A DNA stretch of 64,000 nt, from NCBI RefSeq assembly GCF_030272615.1, contig NC_081415.1, positions 419,738,257 to 419,802,256 on the forward strand, in the 5' to 3' direction. The position numbers and the translations under genes are program-made. The first letter of the stretch is position 1, and every line of letters starts with the position of its first letter. A model generated the notes under the pieces. The model worked only from the letters and a program-made list of their open reading frames with translations. It had not been told where the DNA came from and made no database searches. Positions 22,321 to 33,988 of the stretch are shown here, one piece after another. The stretch comes from Cryptomeria japonica. Taxonomy: Eukaryota > Streptophyta > Pinopsida > Cupressales > Cupressaceae.

Positions 22321-24510
22321 TGATATTCAAAGCAAAGGTTGAGACTCAGATAGGATTGAAGTTGAAATGTCTGAGATCTAACAAAGAAGGAAAATTTTGT
22401 TCCGATGAGTTTGACTAATTTTGTGAGAAACGTGGAATTAGAAGACAATTATCTGCTCCTAGAACCCCACAACAAAATGGAGTTGTTAAAAGGAGGAACA
22501 AAACTAACTTGGATGTTGCAAGGACTATGTTGACTGAAGGGAATGTTCCGAAGATCTATTGGAGAGAATTTGTTAGCACTGTTGTTTACACATTCAACCA
22601 AGTGCATACAAAAGGTGATTCTGGTAAGACTCCTTATGAGCTATGGTTTGGTCATGTTCCTACTATGAGATATTTCAGAATTTTTGGAAGCAAGTGCTAT
22701 ATCAAGAGAGATGAGGATATAGGAAATTTTGATTGAAGAAGTGATGAAGGAATTTTCTTGGGATATTCAACAAAGAGAAAAGCTTGCTGGTGCTACACTA
22801 AGAGAGTGAGAAAGATAGTGGAAAGTGCAAATGTGAAGGTTGATCAAAACTGTGGAAAAGAAATCAGAGCATGTCAATATTATGATGATCAGAATGTTGT
22901 CTTAAAGCAAATTCAGACTGAAGAATTGAAGCAGAATGATCTGATAGAGATAGTTAATCCGGATATTGTTGTTTCCAGTGAAGAGGTGCAAGAACTTGAA
23001 AATTAGAATAATCAGAAGTCTCTGAGGTATGTAAGATTGAATCATTTTGAAAATCAAATCATTCTAAACTTGTGCCTAGACCTAAAGACAAGAATGTGAT
23101 TGGTACTAAATGGGTATTCAGGAACAAATTGAATGAAGTTGGTGAAGTTGTCAGAAATAAAGCAACATTGGTATGTAAATGATATTCACAAAAGGAAGGA
23201 ATTGATTATGAGGAGACTTTTTCTCCCATAGCTAGACTTGAAGTTGTTAGACTATTGCTTTCATATGCTACTTACAAGAATTTCAAGGTATATCAGATAG
23301 ATGTCAAGTCATCCTTTTTGAATGGTGAACTTGAGGAAGAAGTCTACATTGAGCAACCTTGTGGATTTTCATTAACAAATGATGGAGACATGGTATGCAA
23401 ACTGAAGAAAGCTCATTATGGACTGAAGCAAGCCCCTAGAGCCTGGTATGCTAGATTGGACTAGTATTGTTGAAATTGGGACTTAATAAAGGTACTGCCG
23501 ATAGTAATCTATATTTCAAGATTGAGAATGATAACATTTTGATTGTTGAAGTTTTTGTTGATGATATTATCTTTGGAGGAGATGATGACTTGAGTATGAA
23601 GTTTATCGGTGATAAGCATAAAAATTTTGAGATGTCTATGATAGGAGAAATGAAATTTTTCTTAGGTTTGCAGATTTTCAATAGACTGGAAAAGGTATTT
23701 TTATATCTCAAGCTAAATATGTGAAGGAATTATTGAAGAAGTTTGGGTTAGAAGATTCTAAACTAGTTGGAACTCCTATGGTGACTGGCTGCAAATTATC
23801 TAAGAATGATGAATCTCTGAAAGATAATCAGACCTCATACAGATCTATGGTTGGTGGACTTCTATACCTGACTCAGACTAGACCTGACATTATGCATGTT
23901 GTGTGCATGGATGCTAGATATCAAGTTGATCCGAAAGAGATCCATGTCACTGTTGTAAAGAGGATATTCAGATACTTGAAAGGAACTGTGGATTATGGTT
24001 TGTGGTATCCGAGGAATGATGATTTCATGTTATGTGCTTACATTGATGTTGACTGGGATGGTGATGTTGATGACCGGAAGATCACGTCCGATGGTGCATT
24101 ATTTTTGGGTAAGAAATTAGTTTCATGGGCAAGTAAGAAGCAAGATTTAGTTTCCCTATCTACCGCTGAAGCTGAATACATTGTTACTGCTAGTAACTGC
24201 ACTTAGGTAGTTTGGATGAAACAAATATTGAAGGATATCAGAGTTATCTATGATGATCCTACTTTCATATATTGTGATAATTCCAGTGCTATTAATATGC
24301 CAAAGAACCTAGTGAAACATTCATAGACTATACATGTATAAATCAAGTATCATTTGTTCAGAGAAAAAGTCAGTGAAGACGAAGTGAAGTTAGAGTATGT
24401 GTCTACAAAGGAACAAATTGCTAATATTTTCACCAAGCCTTTGCCTGCAAATACATTTTTCTATTTGAGAGACAAGTTAGGGGTATCTACCCCTCCTGAT
24501 GGGAACTAGA
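22321..24510 (+). pseudogene. Element D pol, integrase C-half to RNase H (copia)
   Basis: Integrase: APRTPQQNGVVKRRNKT (22470-22505), with Lys where the catalytic Glu belongs, then TPYELWFGHVP, FGSKCYIK and GIFLGYSTK. Reverse transcriptase: ARLE-type block near 23230, YQIDVKSSFLNGELEEEVYI (about 23290), KKAHYGLKQAPRAWYARLD, then VFVDDIIFGG (23545-23580; Phe replaces the usual Tyr before VDD). Then MVGGLLYLTQTRPDI. RNase H: YIDVDWDGDVDDRKITSDG and VSLSTAEAEYI. It ends with YHLFREKV and IANIFTKPLP. The frame changes at least near 23010-23250 and 23465. In life it would cut, copy and integrate element DNA. It is now non-functional. Confidence 0.92.
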
Positions 24511-24845
24511 TGCACTGAGTTGCATCAATCTAGAGGACTTTGCAGTCTTATATTTTGTCTGGATTGATGAGTTTATACTGCTCCTCTGATGGAGTAGTCT
24601 ATTTGTGGTTCAGTTGAGCTGGTTATAATCATGATTTGTTTATTCTAAAGGGGAAGAGTAAGTTTGGTTTTTTGTTTTGAGAACCTTTGTCATTAATGTC
24701 GAAGGGGGAGAGAAAGCATGTGAAAAATTGTCTTATCTGTTGTGGGTGAGCCTTATCTTAGGGGAAGTTTGTTGGAGATATTTTATTTCTTTGCATTGAT
24801 TATTTTTCACATCCATATGTTGCCATCAATGCCAAAGGGGGAGAT
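24511..24845 (+). other. Element D 3' untranslated region with polypurine tract
   Basis: It is non-coding and ends ATGTTGCCATCAATGCC then AAAGGGGGAGAT (24834-24845), the usual copia polypurine tract abutting the LTR. Confidence 0.8.
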
Positions 24846-26204
24846 TGTTGGACATTGCTACTGCTAGGATATATTGTTGTCATTGATGTCAACATATTCC
24901 TATGATTTATTGCTTTGATGGTTGCACATTGGTTTATTGAGATCATGGTTCGATATATGGAGTATTTATAGTATCATCATATCTTTTTGTATTGGTTTCA
25001 GTTATCTGGGATCTTAATTGATCATATCATATGATCCAGTTTACAGTTTGGTTCTTCTGATCAATGCTTTGCAGAGTTTGGTATTTCCTCTGATATATTC
25101 TAGTGTGATCAGATCTTTAGTTATGGTTTTGGGAGATTGTTTGGGATTTTCTTGTATATCTTCATTTCAGATGGATCATGATTTAGTGCTCCGCAAGTTA
25201 TCTTTCCTCGTGACAAATGTTGGTGCTTGAGTGCTCTTGAGTTTCAGATGTTGATCGATGAAGATTTGATAAGTGGTGTTGGTGCAGTTGTTACAGATGA
25301 TTCTAACATGCTTGCTGGTTTTTCCTAATTATGTCCTATTTGTTTTGATGATCTACATTGATTGTTGTGCATGGTTTTGGTGTTTTGTTTATCTGGTGGT
25401 GTTCTTCATGCTATATGAGACCTATTTGATGGTGTAGCATGTTGCGGTTGATCTTGGCGAGATTTCCGGTGGTGATGTGTGTTTGGAGATTTGGTTTAGG
25501 TCCATGTTATGTCATGCATATCATAATATTGGTCCGATGGTCGATCTTTGTATCATGTGATGAGATTTTGTAATTAAGTTTTTTTGGGTTAAGTTGACCT
25601 TGTTGTCAAAGTTGATGATTTGTATAAATAGGTGGTATAATCATATAATTTGGGTATTGGTGTTATGTTTACATTATCAAAGAGTGGTGTATGTGATTCT
25701 TAAGCGAATTTATCCTTCAGTGTGATGTATTGAACAGAGATTATTGCAAGGAAGACAAATGTGCTTAACCAGAACTGTCATCGGGCATTTACAAATGTTA
25801 TTCTTTCAGTTCATTTAATTCCAAATTGTTGTTTGAATATTTTGTAAGTCAGTGAGACTTCCTTGTAAGGTAGTGAACCTTCCTTGAGGGTTGTAGCCTT
25901 CCAAGTTATTGTATCTTGAGCAGTGAGCTCTAGGAAGTGAGCCTGAATGCATGTGCATTTCCCATTGTAATTATTTTCACATACTACTGCAGAGTATCAT
26001 CTTATTATGGGTAGGTTCCCACCGTGGTTTTTCTCTTAACTAGGTTTTCCATGTCAAAATCTTGGAGTTGTGTGTTGTGTTGTCAATTTGCTTATCTTTG
26101 TTGTTGCTGCAGTTAATCAAATTTGCATTTGAGGTTAAGTTTTCTAATCTGGTGAAAACTGATTCACCTCCCCTCTCAATTTTCCTTCATTGTTGTTGCC
26201 AATT
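24846..26204 (+). repeat. Element D 3' LTR
   Basis: It begins TGTTGGACATTGCTACTGC. It ends TTGTTGTTGCCAATT, where the 5' copy has TTGCCAACA; the last two bases have mutated. It retains the 338-bp promoter segment with TATAAATAG at 25623-25631. Confidence 0.88.
25623..25631 (+). promoter_or_regulatory. TATA box of element D LTR
   Basis: TATAAATAG in the 3' LTR only; the matching part of the 5' LTR is deleted. Confidence 0.55.
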
Positions 26205-26767
26205 GGTGTGTGACGAGGTTACAAACCCACCACGCACCATTACCATCGCCCTTCCTTATAGCAGGTGTCAGGTGGATTTAGAATCCCGCCCAACATGGTC
26301 TTTGGTTTTGTTTTGCTAAGTGTTGTTCCATGGTGTATGGCGGGATTTCAAACCCACCACCCATCATTGCCTTTTTTCTTCATTGTGGTGTTGATCGGGC
26401 TTAGAACCCCGCTCGACACCTTGCATTTTGATAAATTTTTGTAATACCTATCATTTAGATGTTAATTAGGGATGTAACCCTGATTCACACCATATGTTGA
26501 TTTATCCTTTATATGGTGTATATTAGATTTGTAACTCTGATATGTACCTTCCCTTAGTGTTTTAATCATTTTCTCAAGTGCATATCGAACTTGTAAGTCC
26601 GGTATACACCTAAGTTGATTTTTTCTATCTCTAAAGTGCAAATGGGACTTATAAGTTCAGTATGCACTTGTTATTGATTTTCCACATAATTAAGTGCAAA
26701 TCGAACATGTAAGTCTAATTTGCACCTAATTCACACACTTACAAATTGGTCATTTTTGGCCAATTTG
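26205..26767. repeat. Palindrome array of element C leader, right part
   Basis: Ten palindromes follow at 26205-26238, 26264-26295, 26332-26364, 26387-26420, 26458-26491, 26515-26548, 26577-26610, 26635-26668, 26693-26726 and 26741-26767. At 26387, GGTGTTGATCGGG pairs with CCCGCTCGACACC. At 26515, GGTGTATATTAGATTT pairs with its partner at 15 of 16 positions when G-T pairs are counted. At 26741, ACAAATTGG pairs perfectly with CCAATTTGT. Spacing is about 50-70 bp. Spacers are T-rich and unrelated. Confidence 0.88.
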
Positions 26768-26867
26768 TGGTTGATCGATGGTATGTTTTTTATCAAATGA
26801 GATTCCTATGGAAACTAATCATCTCAATATGGTGATAAACTTTTTATTTTGTAGTGTACTTTTGCAA

Positions 26868-29800
26868 ATGACGAAGCCCTCACCTAGTAAGAGATCAATG
26901 AAGTTCAAGAAACAAGAGATTCATCCAGTTTTTCCTCCTTCATCTGTATCATCCAATATTGATAATATAAGAGATAGAGAGATTGGTCATGTGGATATCG
27001 ATGAATTTTTTAAAAGAGTCAAAGACCTACCAGTATCCTACAAAATGGAGCCCACCATCAATAGTGGAAGTCATATGGTGGCAACCTTTCCAATGTTAGC
27101 ACAAAATCCAAAACGTGTTAGCTCTTTCTAATAGGTATGACCCTACAACCAGATCACTGAAGGATGCAAATGTAAAGAAGGCGCTCATTAAGCTTGATGA
27201 GGACTTCTTTGATACAATTTTTTAATTGTCCACCCATAGAGTAGTATGCCAATATTGATATGCATTCAATTGTGACCTACTTTGAAAAGAATTCTAATGT
27301 GAATGAGGAATATGAATGATAATTGGTTAAATACACCTAGGCTTGCAATTGCAAGGTGGCTAGAGACTCTCCCTTGCAATGATTTCATTGAGGAGGTCAA
27401 CGATCTCATTACTCTTCTCAGCAAGGTGAAAGGTCTCTTGACTTCCAATACTTACTACAAGTGGATGTATCAATACATTCACATTATCAAGCAAAATAAG
27501 AAGCAGATCTTCTGGGGAAAGTAGATTGCAGATGCTTTGTGTGAGCAGTTGACCAAGGTGTCCACCAACTTGAATTTTTATATAACTTCTTATCTTGTCT
27601 ATGCAGTCACCTCGATGAAGCATTTTCCCGGTTTATCTACCATAGGTGATAAGAGTCAGGTTCCTATTTACAAGTACTTCACTCAGTTGAATCTGAAGGA
27701 GAGTTTGCACCATTTTAGGAGGGTTAATGATTCCTTTTTTCTTATTACATGTGTTTATTTGATAAAGATATTTAGAACGAGAGAGTGTCAGATGAGGCTT
27801 GGAAGGTGGTGATTGAATATGCTTGTATTTTTTTACAGTTCCCTACATTTACATATATTAGGATTGGATGCTTTGATGGACAACCCTTTATGCTTCCAAG
27901 GTATCTATCATATAAGATTATTCTTAAGGATATGGCTCATCAAATGATATCAATCCGTGAGTGTCAATCTGGATCTCATAAGATAGGTCTCAAGTTCTCC
28001 ATCACCATAGGGAGAAATTCCATCAAATCCATCTACAAGGCACGTGCCATGGAGAAGGACATGAGCAGAGTGACCATGAGATTCTTTAAGGCTATAAAAT
28101 ATTTTAATTACAAGGGCATGAAGCACAAAATCAAGAAGAGTTACACTCATGTCCACTGAATTGAAGATGTATGGATTGATTGAAGAACCGAAGAGGACAT
28201 CTGGAGACTTGATTATTGTCATCTGACAGTAGAACAAATTGAGAATTTTTATCTTGTTGATGTTCTTGAGGATCTTGAAGAGGACGGAGACATCCTAGAT
28301 CCTATGTATGAAAAGAACAAATTTTTGGGATCACCTTTGCCTCTTATTCAGTGGTCCCAAAATGAGAATACTACGATAAGGGCCAGATTCCAAAATATCC
28401 TTTCTAATAATAATGTGTGGTTGAATCTGCATGGTGTTCACTTCAAGCCTTTCCAGACCGAATCCAAGGATGACATTGTAGGACCTATGGAAAGTACTTT
28501 TGAACTAAGGACCCGACCAAGAACAAATAGGATACTATGGCTCCTAAAGGTTCAAAATTCAAGTTTGCTATTGGAAAAGATAAGAACCAAGGTGATCCTT
28601 CAACTCAAGAGACTCAAGCTCATGAAAAGGTTGATTAAGGAGAAGAGGAAGAAAATGAAGATGAACAACAGGAAGAGGATGAGCCTGAAAATGAGTAGGA
28701 ACAAGAAGAAGGAGAATTTTATGAGGAGGGATTACCTAAAATCCCAAGTACTTCCTAGTCCCAAGAGATGTAAGAAGGTGTTCCTCCTACATCGTTTGAT
28801 ATCACAGGTGCTACTTCAGTCTCAGTTACTAATACTATTCCTTTAGGTTCCACTATGTCATTTTCTTCACAAGCTCCTAAAATTCATGTTATTCCTTCCA
28901 CTTCCACAAGTGATTCTCCCCTTGATACACCTCATGACAACCTTAATACTATTTTCCTTCACAATTTGTTTGACGTTACTTCTTCCATGTTGGAAGATTT
29001 TAATTAATTCGTGTCAGTAACCTAAGTTCTTCGTGAGGTTTGTATTGCTCCAAATTCACCTACAATTGTTACCTCGACTTCGCCCATTGTTACTACAAGT
29101 GTTTAGTCTCAGGAGTTGGCAACACAAGTGTTGACTACGGAAGTGGATAATGACACATCTTTTCCACCATGGCTAGTGCCTAACACTCCTAAAATAAATA
29201 AACAATCCATCTCTCCAGATGGCTTCGATTTCATCCAATTGGTACTTGTTAAGCCCAAGATCACAAAGAAGGCCAAGACTTTGTCTAGATTGAGAATAGA
29301 TCAATCAAATAAAAAGTATGTGGAAATGGAAATTCCTCTTTCAAACATGGACTGAGATAAAGTGCAACCTATTGATTATGCCATTAATAGAATTGATTTG
29401 GGCAAACAAACACATAAAAGTATAGTTCAGGATGCTCAAACTTATTTCCAACATCCTGTGGCAGTGTTCAATGAAAATAAAGTCAAGAAAGATAAGATGA
29501 AAAAATAAGTTGATAAGCTCACAGAATTCCTGATCAAGATTACCAAATCATCAGACGTAGTTGAACCGGTCACTTCTTCAATGGATGAACAAATTGTTAA
29601 ACAAGTTGAACAAGTCAAATCTCATGGGAGAACAGTTGGTGAATGGATGGATAGATTGTTGAGCCAAGGAACTCATCTTCTATGTTCAGTAGTTACTCTT
29701 GTGAACAACTTGGAGGAGGTAAAAATTGAAATTGATAAAACTTTGAATTTATTTTTAAATGAATTGGAAGCACATGAGAAGGATTTCGACTCTTGGTTGA

Positions 29801-30303
29801 AGTTAGAGGATTTCCAATTGGAAGTTTTGGTTGAAAATGGAGTGCTCCCTTCAAGGGATATGTACATTGAGCAAAGAGAAATATTGGAACATCAAATGAA
29901 CACAATAGAGGTTCTTATCAAATATTTGAGGAAAGCACAGAAAGAATGTAATGATAAATGGAAAGATATCATTGAGAAGATATCAGCTCTCCCTTGCACT
30001 TTCCTCAATGAGAACCAGAAGCCCCTTCATGAGGATATTACTGTCAAAGAAATCAGTGTGCTAATATGTGAAGTGGTTGACAAGAAAGCTTTCTCATTAT
30101 CCTCAATTGATAAGTTGATAGACATCCAAGTAAATATAGATGATCTAGCCTCTCTTCTAAAAAAGAACAACAAATTCTACATGATCCTCAAAGATTATAT
30201 CACCTGGGTCAAGGTCATCATGAGTCACACCAAAGGACTTGATCAAGAACAGATGAAAGCAGTTCTACAAAAATTTGAGAAATTCATGAAGTGGGATCTG
30301 TAG
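26868..30303 (+). pseudogene. Element C long ORF (unrecognised, gag-like position)
   Basis: ATG 26868 (MTKPSPSKRSMKFKKQEIHP) follows a T-rich tract with TTTTGTAG, a possible splice acceptor. Coding continues with several frame changes to a stop at 30301, overlapping the LTR start by one codon. Visible parts: LAIARWLETLPCNDFIEEVN; ALCEQLTKVSTNLNFYITSY; an acidic/basic low-complexity region (28560-28740); a Ser/Thr/Pro-rich region (28780-29120); and a C-terminal 240-residue helical part (29581-30303) rich in Glu, Lys and Leu, likely coiled coil. I do not recognise it. The ALCEQL..LVYAV block weakly resembles DLCELL..CLMLYLL in element A. Retrotransposon structural protein is inference. Confidence 0.5.
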
Positions 30304-32821
30304 ATACCCAAATATGTCCACTTAATTAAATGAATACTTAGCATTTATTTGATTATTTAACCATCGATCAACAATTAATTAAATTAATATTTAATTAATT
30401 TACCCTAACCCTCTTCTCCTATTAATTAAATAAATTATTGAATTTATTTGATTTAAATCACTTAAACCATGTTTTGACTTTTAATTAAATAAACAAATCA
30501 TATTTGCTTAATTAAATACCCTCTCTCACATTTAAATAAATCAATATTTATTTAAATCCCCCCACCCACTTGCATTTTCCTACAAATGCAAGTTGCACAT
30601 TTAAATAAATTTTTATTTAAACAAATCCTATTTACACTCACCCACTAACTATTCTTCTAGAAATTTCTAACCCCTTTCAGATTATTTTAATCCCCAAAAT
30701 AACCCACCTTTAACCCATGCTCATTCCCACACATGAAGGTGATGTAGAGTGGGTTGACTCTCACCTATTTGTACTACCTTGCCTAGGTATCTCCTTCAAG
30801 CTACACAAGAACCATCCAATGATTCTACACCTCACACCCTCCAAGGGTCTGCAAGAATTACCCTCTCTGACCTTCCCAAGGTCCTTAGGCTAGGATAAGC
30901 ACTTTTTGTTTTGTGAGTTCCCTTCTCTTGCTTAGAAGACCTTGTTTACTAACTCCCTTTCACACTCAACCTGAGAGTCCAACCCCTCTACCACAGGATC
31001 TTCATTCCCCACACTACACACATAAGGATGGATGGCTTTGGAAGGATTCCCAACCCTACTCCTTCCTCAAGAGTTTTTACATTTACCGATTATAAGGTTT
31101 ACAAACAAACTGCACTTTTAGGCCTAATAGGAGACTTAATTCTAGCAGCCCTGCCAACGAGGTATTCTACATTTATCTGCTAAAATTCATTAACAACCCT
31201 ATGAACTTTTTTACATTCCAGGCACCCTTTTGGGTTTTACATACAATATCTCAAAACCGGATGTGGGTTTTATCTTCTACATATCTAACCCTTATAGGGT
31301 TAATTAGGCCTAATTGCCCCTTCCTAGGCCTAAAAAGTAGCAATTAGTCAAAACTCCTTCACCAGTCCATTTACCTTTGTGAACTGATGTTTGTTTTAGG
31401 TCTTTACTTCCATATGGAGTTCCTTTCTAATCATACTTCACCTCCATCCACCGGATTCACCCAATTAGGGCCTGTTATCCATGATTCCTAATGCTTGCCA
31501 ACTCAACGTGCCAAGCCTAGGGTATGGTGGCAAATATTTGATTTAGCTTCCCCTGAATCAAGACCAAAAAGGAAACATAGTATACAATGCAACCTAAAAT
31601 TTCACAAGGTTTTAGAGAGGATATCCACCATGGAATGTTAGGTTGGAGCCATTTTGCTCTCAAAACCCTGATTTTTAGGACTCTTGAACCCGCCTGTAGT
31701 AAAATGAAGATTATCTACAACTATAACACTTCAAGACTTCAAATAAAAAACAAAATGAAGATAAGACGCTATTCTAACAATCCATGTCCTTGTTTTGGAG
31801 GTGTCAATTTGTACATGTCGTACAAATTTGCAAAGAACAAACAATAACTCGGAAGAACACACCAAATGGGAAACCAAACTTGTTTTATTTGCTTCAGATC
31901 TTCAACAACCGATTATCATTGGTATTTCCAAGCCTTATATTGGCCTTGGAGTAGTTACATATTCTCACAACTGATTGTTTCAACCAACTAGCCATTGGTG
32001 TATGAAAATGTTGCAAAGTTGCTATGAGCAACTTTTGCAATTTGTTGCATAGGTGAGCAACTTTACTCAAACCCAAACTTGGTCACCTCCAAGTGACTCA
32101 TATGACCTCAACAACTTCAAAACAACATCAACCACCTACATTAACCCAAAAACAACTTATCCTATTAAGTGCTCTACCTGACACCCTTAAGAGCTCACAT
32201 GCCAGCATTGGCCAAACAAAGACTCTTAGGGCCCTTACAATCATTTGAGCACACACTCAATGGCCTTTGGGCCTTATGACAAAACTAAAAACATGATTCC
32301 AACATCCTGGAAACAAACTCAACAAAAATTGCTAAGTGCCCCTGCACCAAAAGGACTCTTATAGAGTCATTAATGTTTCCCTCCAACACACTAACCCACA
32401 TGGGTCTTGACCATTTATTCAAGGCTTAACCATGGGTAAACTTTGCACAAGAGTTTACCCATTGTATAATAACCTTACCCTTGGATAAAATCTTTATCCA
32501 TTAACACCAACCATGGAGAGTAACCTTCTCCTCTCAAGCCCTCTCATGTTGCCACTTGTCACATTGGCATTGGTGCAAGTTACAAGCATGGATTGAGAAT
32601 CATGCTCCTCTCATGAAATCCTAGCCCTTGCTAAACTAGATCAATCTTGACCATCCAATCCTCTATTTTTCCTATAAAAGGATCCATCATCCTCAAGCAA
32701 AGGAGGAAGCATTGTGAGCATTGTTACTATAGGTGCATTATCATTGTTACTTAGAATTTGAGTGTTTTGTAGGAAGCCATTGTATTAGGCTATAGCTCTT
32801 CCACTTGTTGGAATTTATATT
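30299..32821 (+). repeat. Element C 3' LTR, left part
   Basis: It starts TGTAGATACCCAAATATG right after the ORF; GAAGTGGGATC is a plausible short polypurine tract. The first 250 bp are TTAATTAAATAAA-rich, as in other plant gypsy LTR starts. Then comes moderately GC-richer sequence without convincing ORFs. A TATA box lies at 32673, and the LTR is interrupted at 32822 by element F. Confidence 0.6.
32673..32680 (+). promoter_or_regulatory. TATA box of element C LTR
   Basis: TATAAAAG in CCTATAAAAGGATCC, well placed for an LTR promoter. Confidence 0.6.
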
Positions 32822-33624
32822 TGATGCAGGAGCACCGGAGTAGTTCAAACCGGTACCTTGGATTTGATCCCAGTGAGACATCGATCCCAGTATTGGTGTC
32901 CTCTTACAGGTTGGTTTTGCAGTGTATGGAATTGGGTTGCGGGTGATTTCTGTGACTTGCAGATTGTTGAGGGATGTTATTTTGGGCCTTGTCTGATGTT
33001 CCCGGAGGACCACGTGATGTTTTATGCATTGGAAGTTTTTCTTGGTGATTTGGGTCGATGTGTTATTGTTTATACATTTCATCATGAACCAGTTGGTCTT
33101 TGGCCGACTTGATCGAGTTGTTATTGCTTATGGATGGTATAAAGGGAAGTTCAGAGATTCATTTCAAGACAAAAGACAAAGGACAGAGATCAAAGAAAGT
33201 AGAGACCGAGTGAAGATGTAGTTTCCAGACAGATTCTGGTCCGAGGGGACTAAAGTCCGGAAGGACTAAGTCTGGATCAGTACAGACTATTACCAAAGAC
33301 CTATTTGTCCAACAGAAAATCTGTGGATCTGTGATTTGTGTAGCATGGATTTTTATGTAATCTTGGGTTGCGGTCCAACATGTGTAGCCGTTGAAGGCTT
33401 ATGTATTTCTTTAAGTGATTATAATGATGGATTTATTTGTTACCGGTTATATCTTGTGTTCCTTCTACCTATTAGGGCTACTTACCAGTTATTTCTTGTA
33501 ATCTGTTACCAGTTGCCAGTATCTTGCATAGTGTTTTGTGTTAAGTTGGTATCTTGCATGGTGTTTTGTGTTATGAGTTGCAAGGCAGGGATTTCCTCCA
33601 TTCAATCTCCCTACCTTGACTACA
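32822..33624 (+). repeat. Element F left LTR
   Basis: It runs from TGATGCAGGAGCACCGG to CCCTACCTTGACTACA. TATA box TATAAAGG at 33138. Purine-rich GTCCGAGGGGACTAAAGTCC forms a short stem near 33239. It is rich in ACCGGT words. Confidence 0.75.
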
Positions 33625-33988
33625 CCAAGTGGTATCAAAGTTGTTTTGTGAACCTGTTAAGCAAGGAAGACTTGTTTATGTACCGGTTGGTTGGAAAGGA
33701 AGTTGAGGCAACTTGTACACTTGTTCAGATTGTCAAACGTGAGGTAGTACAAGGCTTGCAAGCAGACCGTCAAACCTAGAGCTTTATTTTGAGGTATTTA
33801 GTGGGTGGAGACTTGTATAGATCGCCAAACCAAGGTAGGCTGTAGAGTGGATCGGTAGATCACCGAGGAGAGGCAACCGGAACCTATAGTCAGACCATCA
33901 AACCCCTGAGGCAATTGCAAGTACCTACTGATAAATCATCGAACCAGATCAAGTGATGCAACTCACTTTTCAATTAACCCCAGGAGTC
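33625..33988 (+). other. Element F internal region with periodic motif
   Basis: After the primer site (33629-33642) a motif of the form GAYCRTCAAACC recurs at 33726, 33763, 33818, about 33850, 33891 and 33933, roughly every 37-55 bp. No ORF is present. It ends CCCCAGGAGTC before the right LTR. Confidence 0.6.

Larger units (their letters stand above)
13112..26204 (+). mobile_element. Element D: Ty1/copia retrotransposon, internally deleted and nested
   Basis: The LTRs 13112-14135 and 24846-26204 share long identical stretches, beginning TGTTGAACATTG or TGTTGGACATTG and continuing with TTGTCATTGATGTCAACATA. Flanks GGTGG (13107-13111) and GGTGT (26205-26209) are a near-exact target duplication. 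The interior keeps the first part of gag, then element E, then integrase C-terminal half, reverse transcriptase and RNase H. The gag C-terminus, zinc knuckle, protease and integrase N-terminus are missing. D inserted into the palindrome array of element C. Confidence 0.88.

Noticed and set aside
24540-24845. Small ORFs between D RNase H and its 3' LTR
   Set aside because: They are short and out of frame, in a region that is non-coding in copia elements.
30913-31095. Proline/serine-rich ORF in the element C LTR
   Set aside because: It is only 60 codons in a pyrimidine-rich stretch, with no motif.
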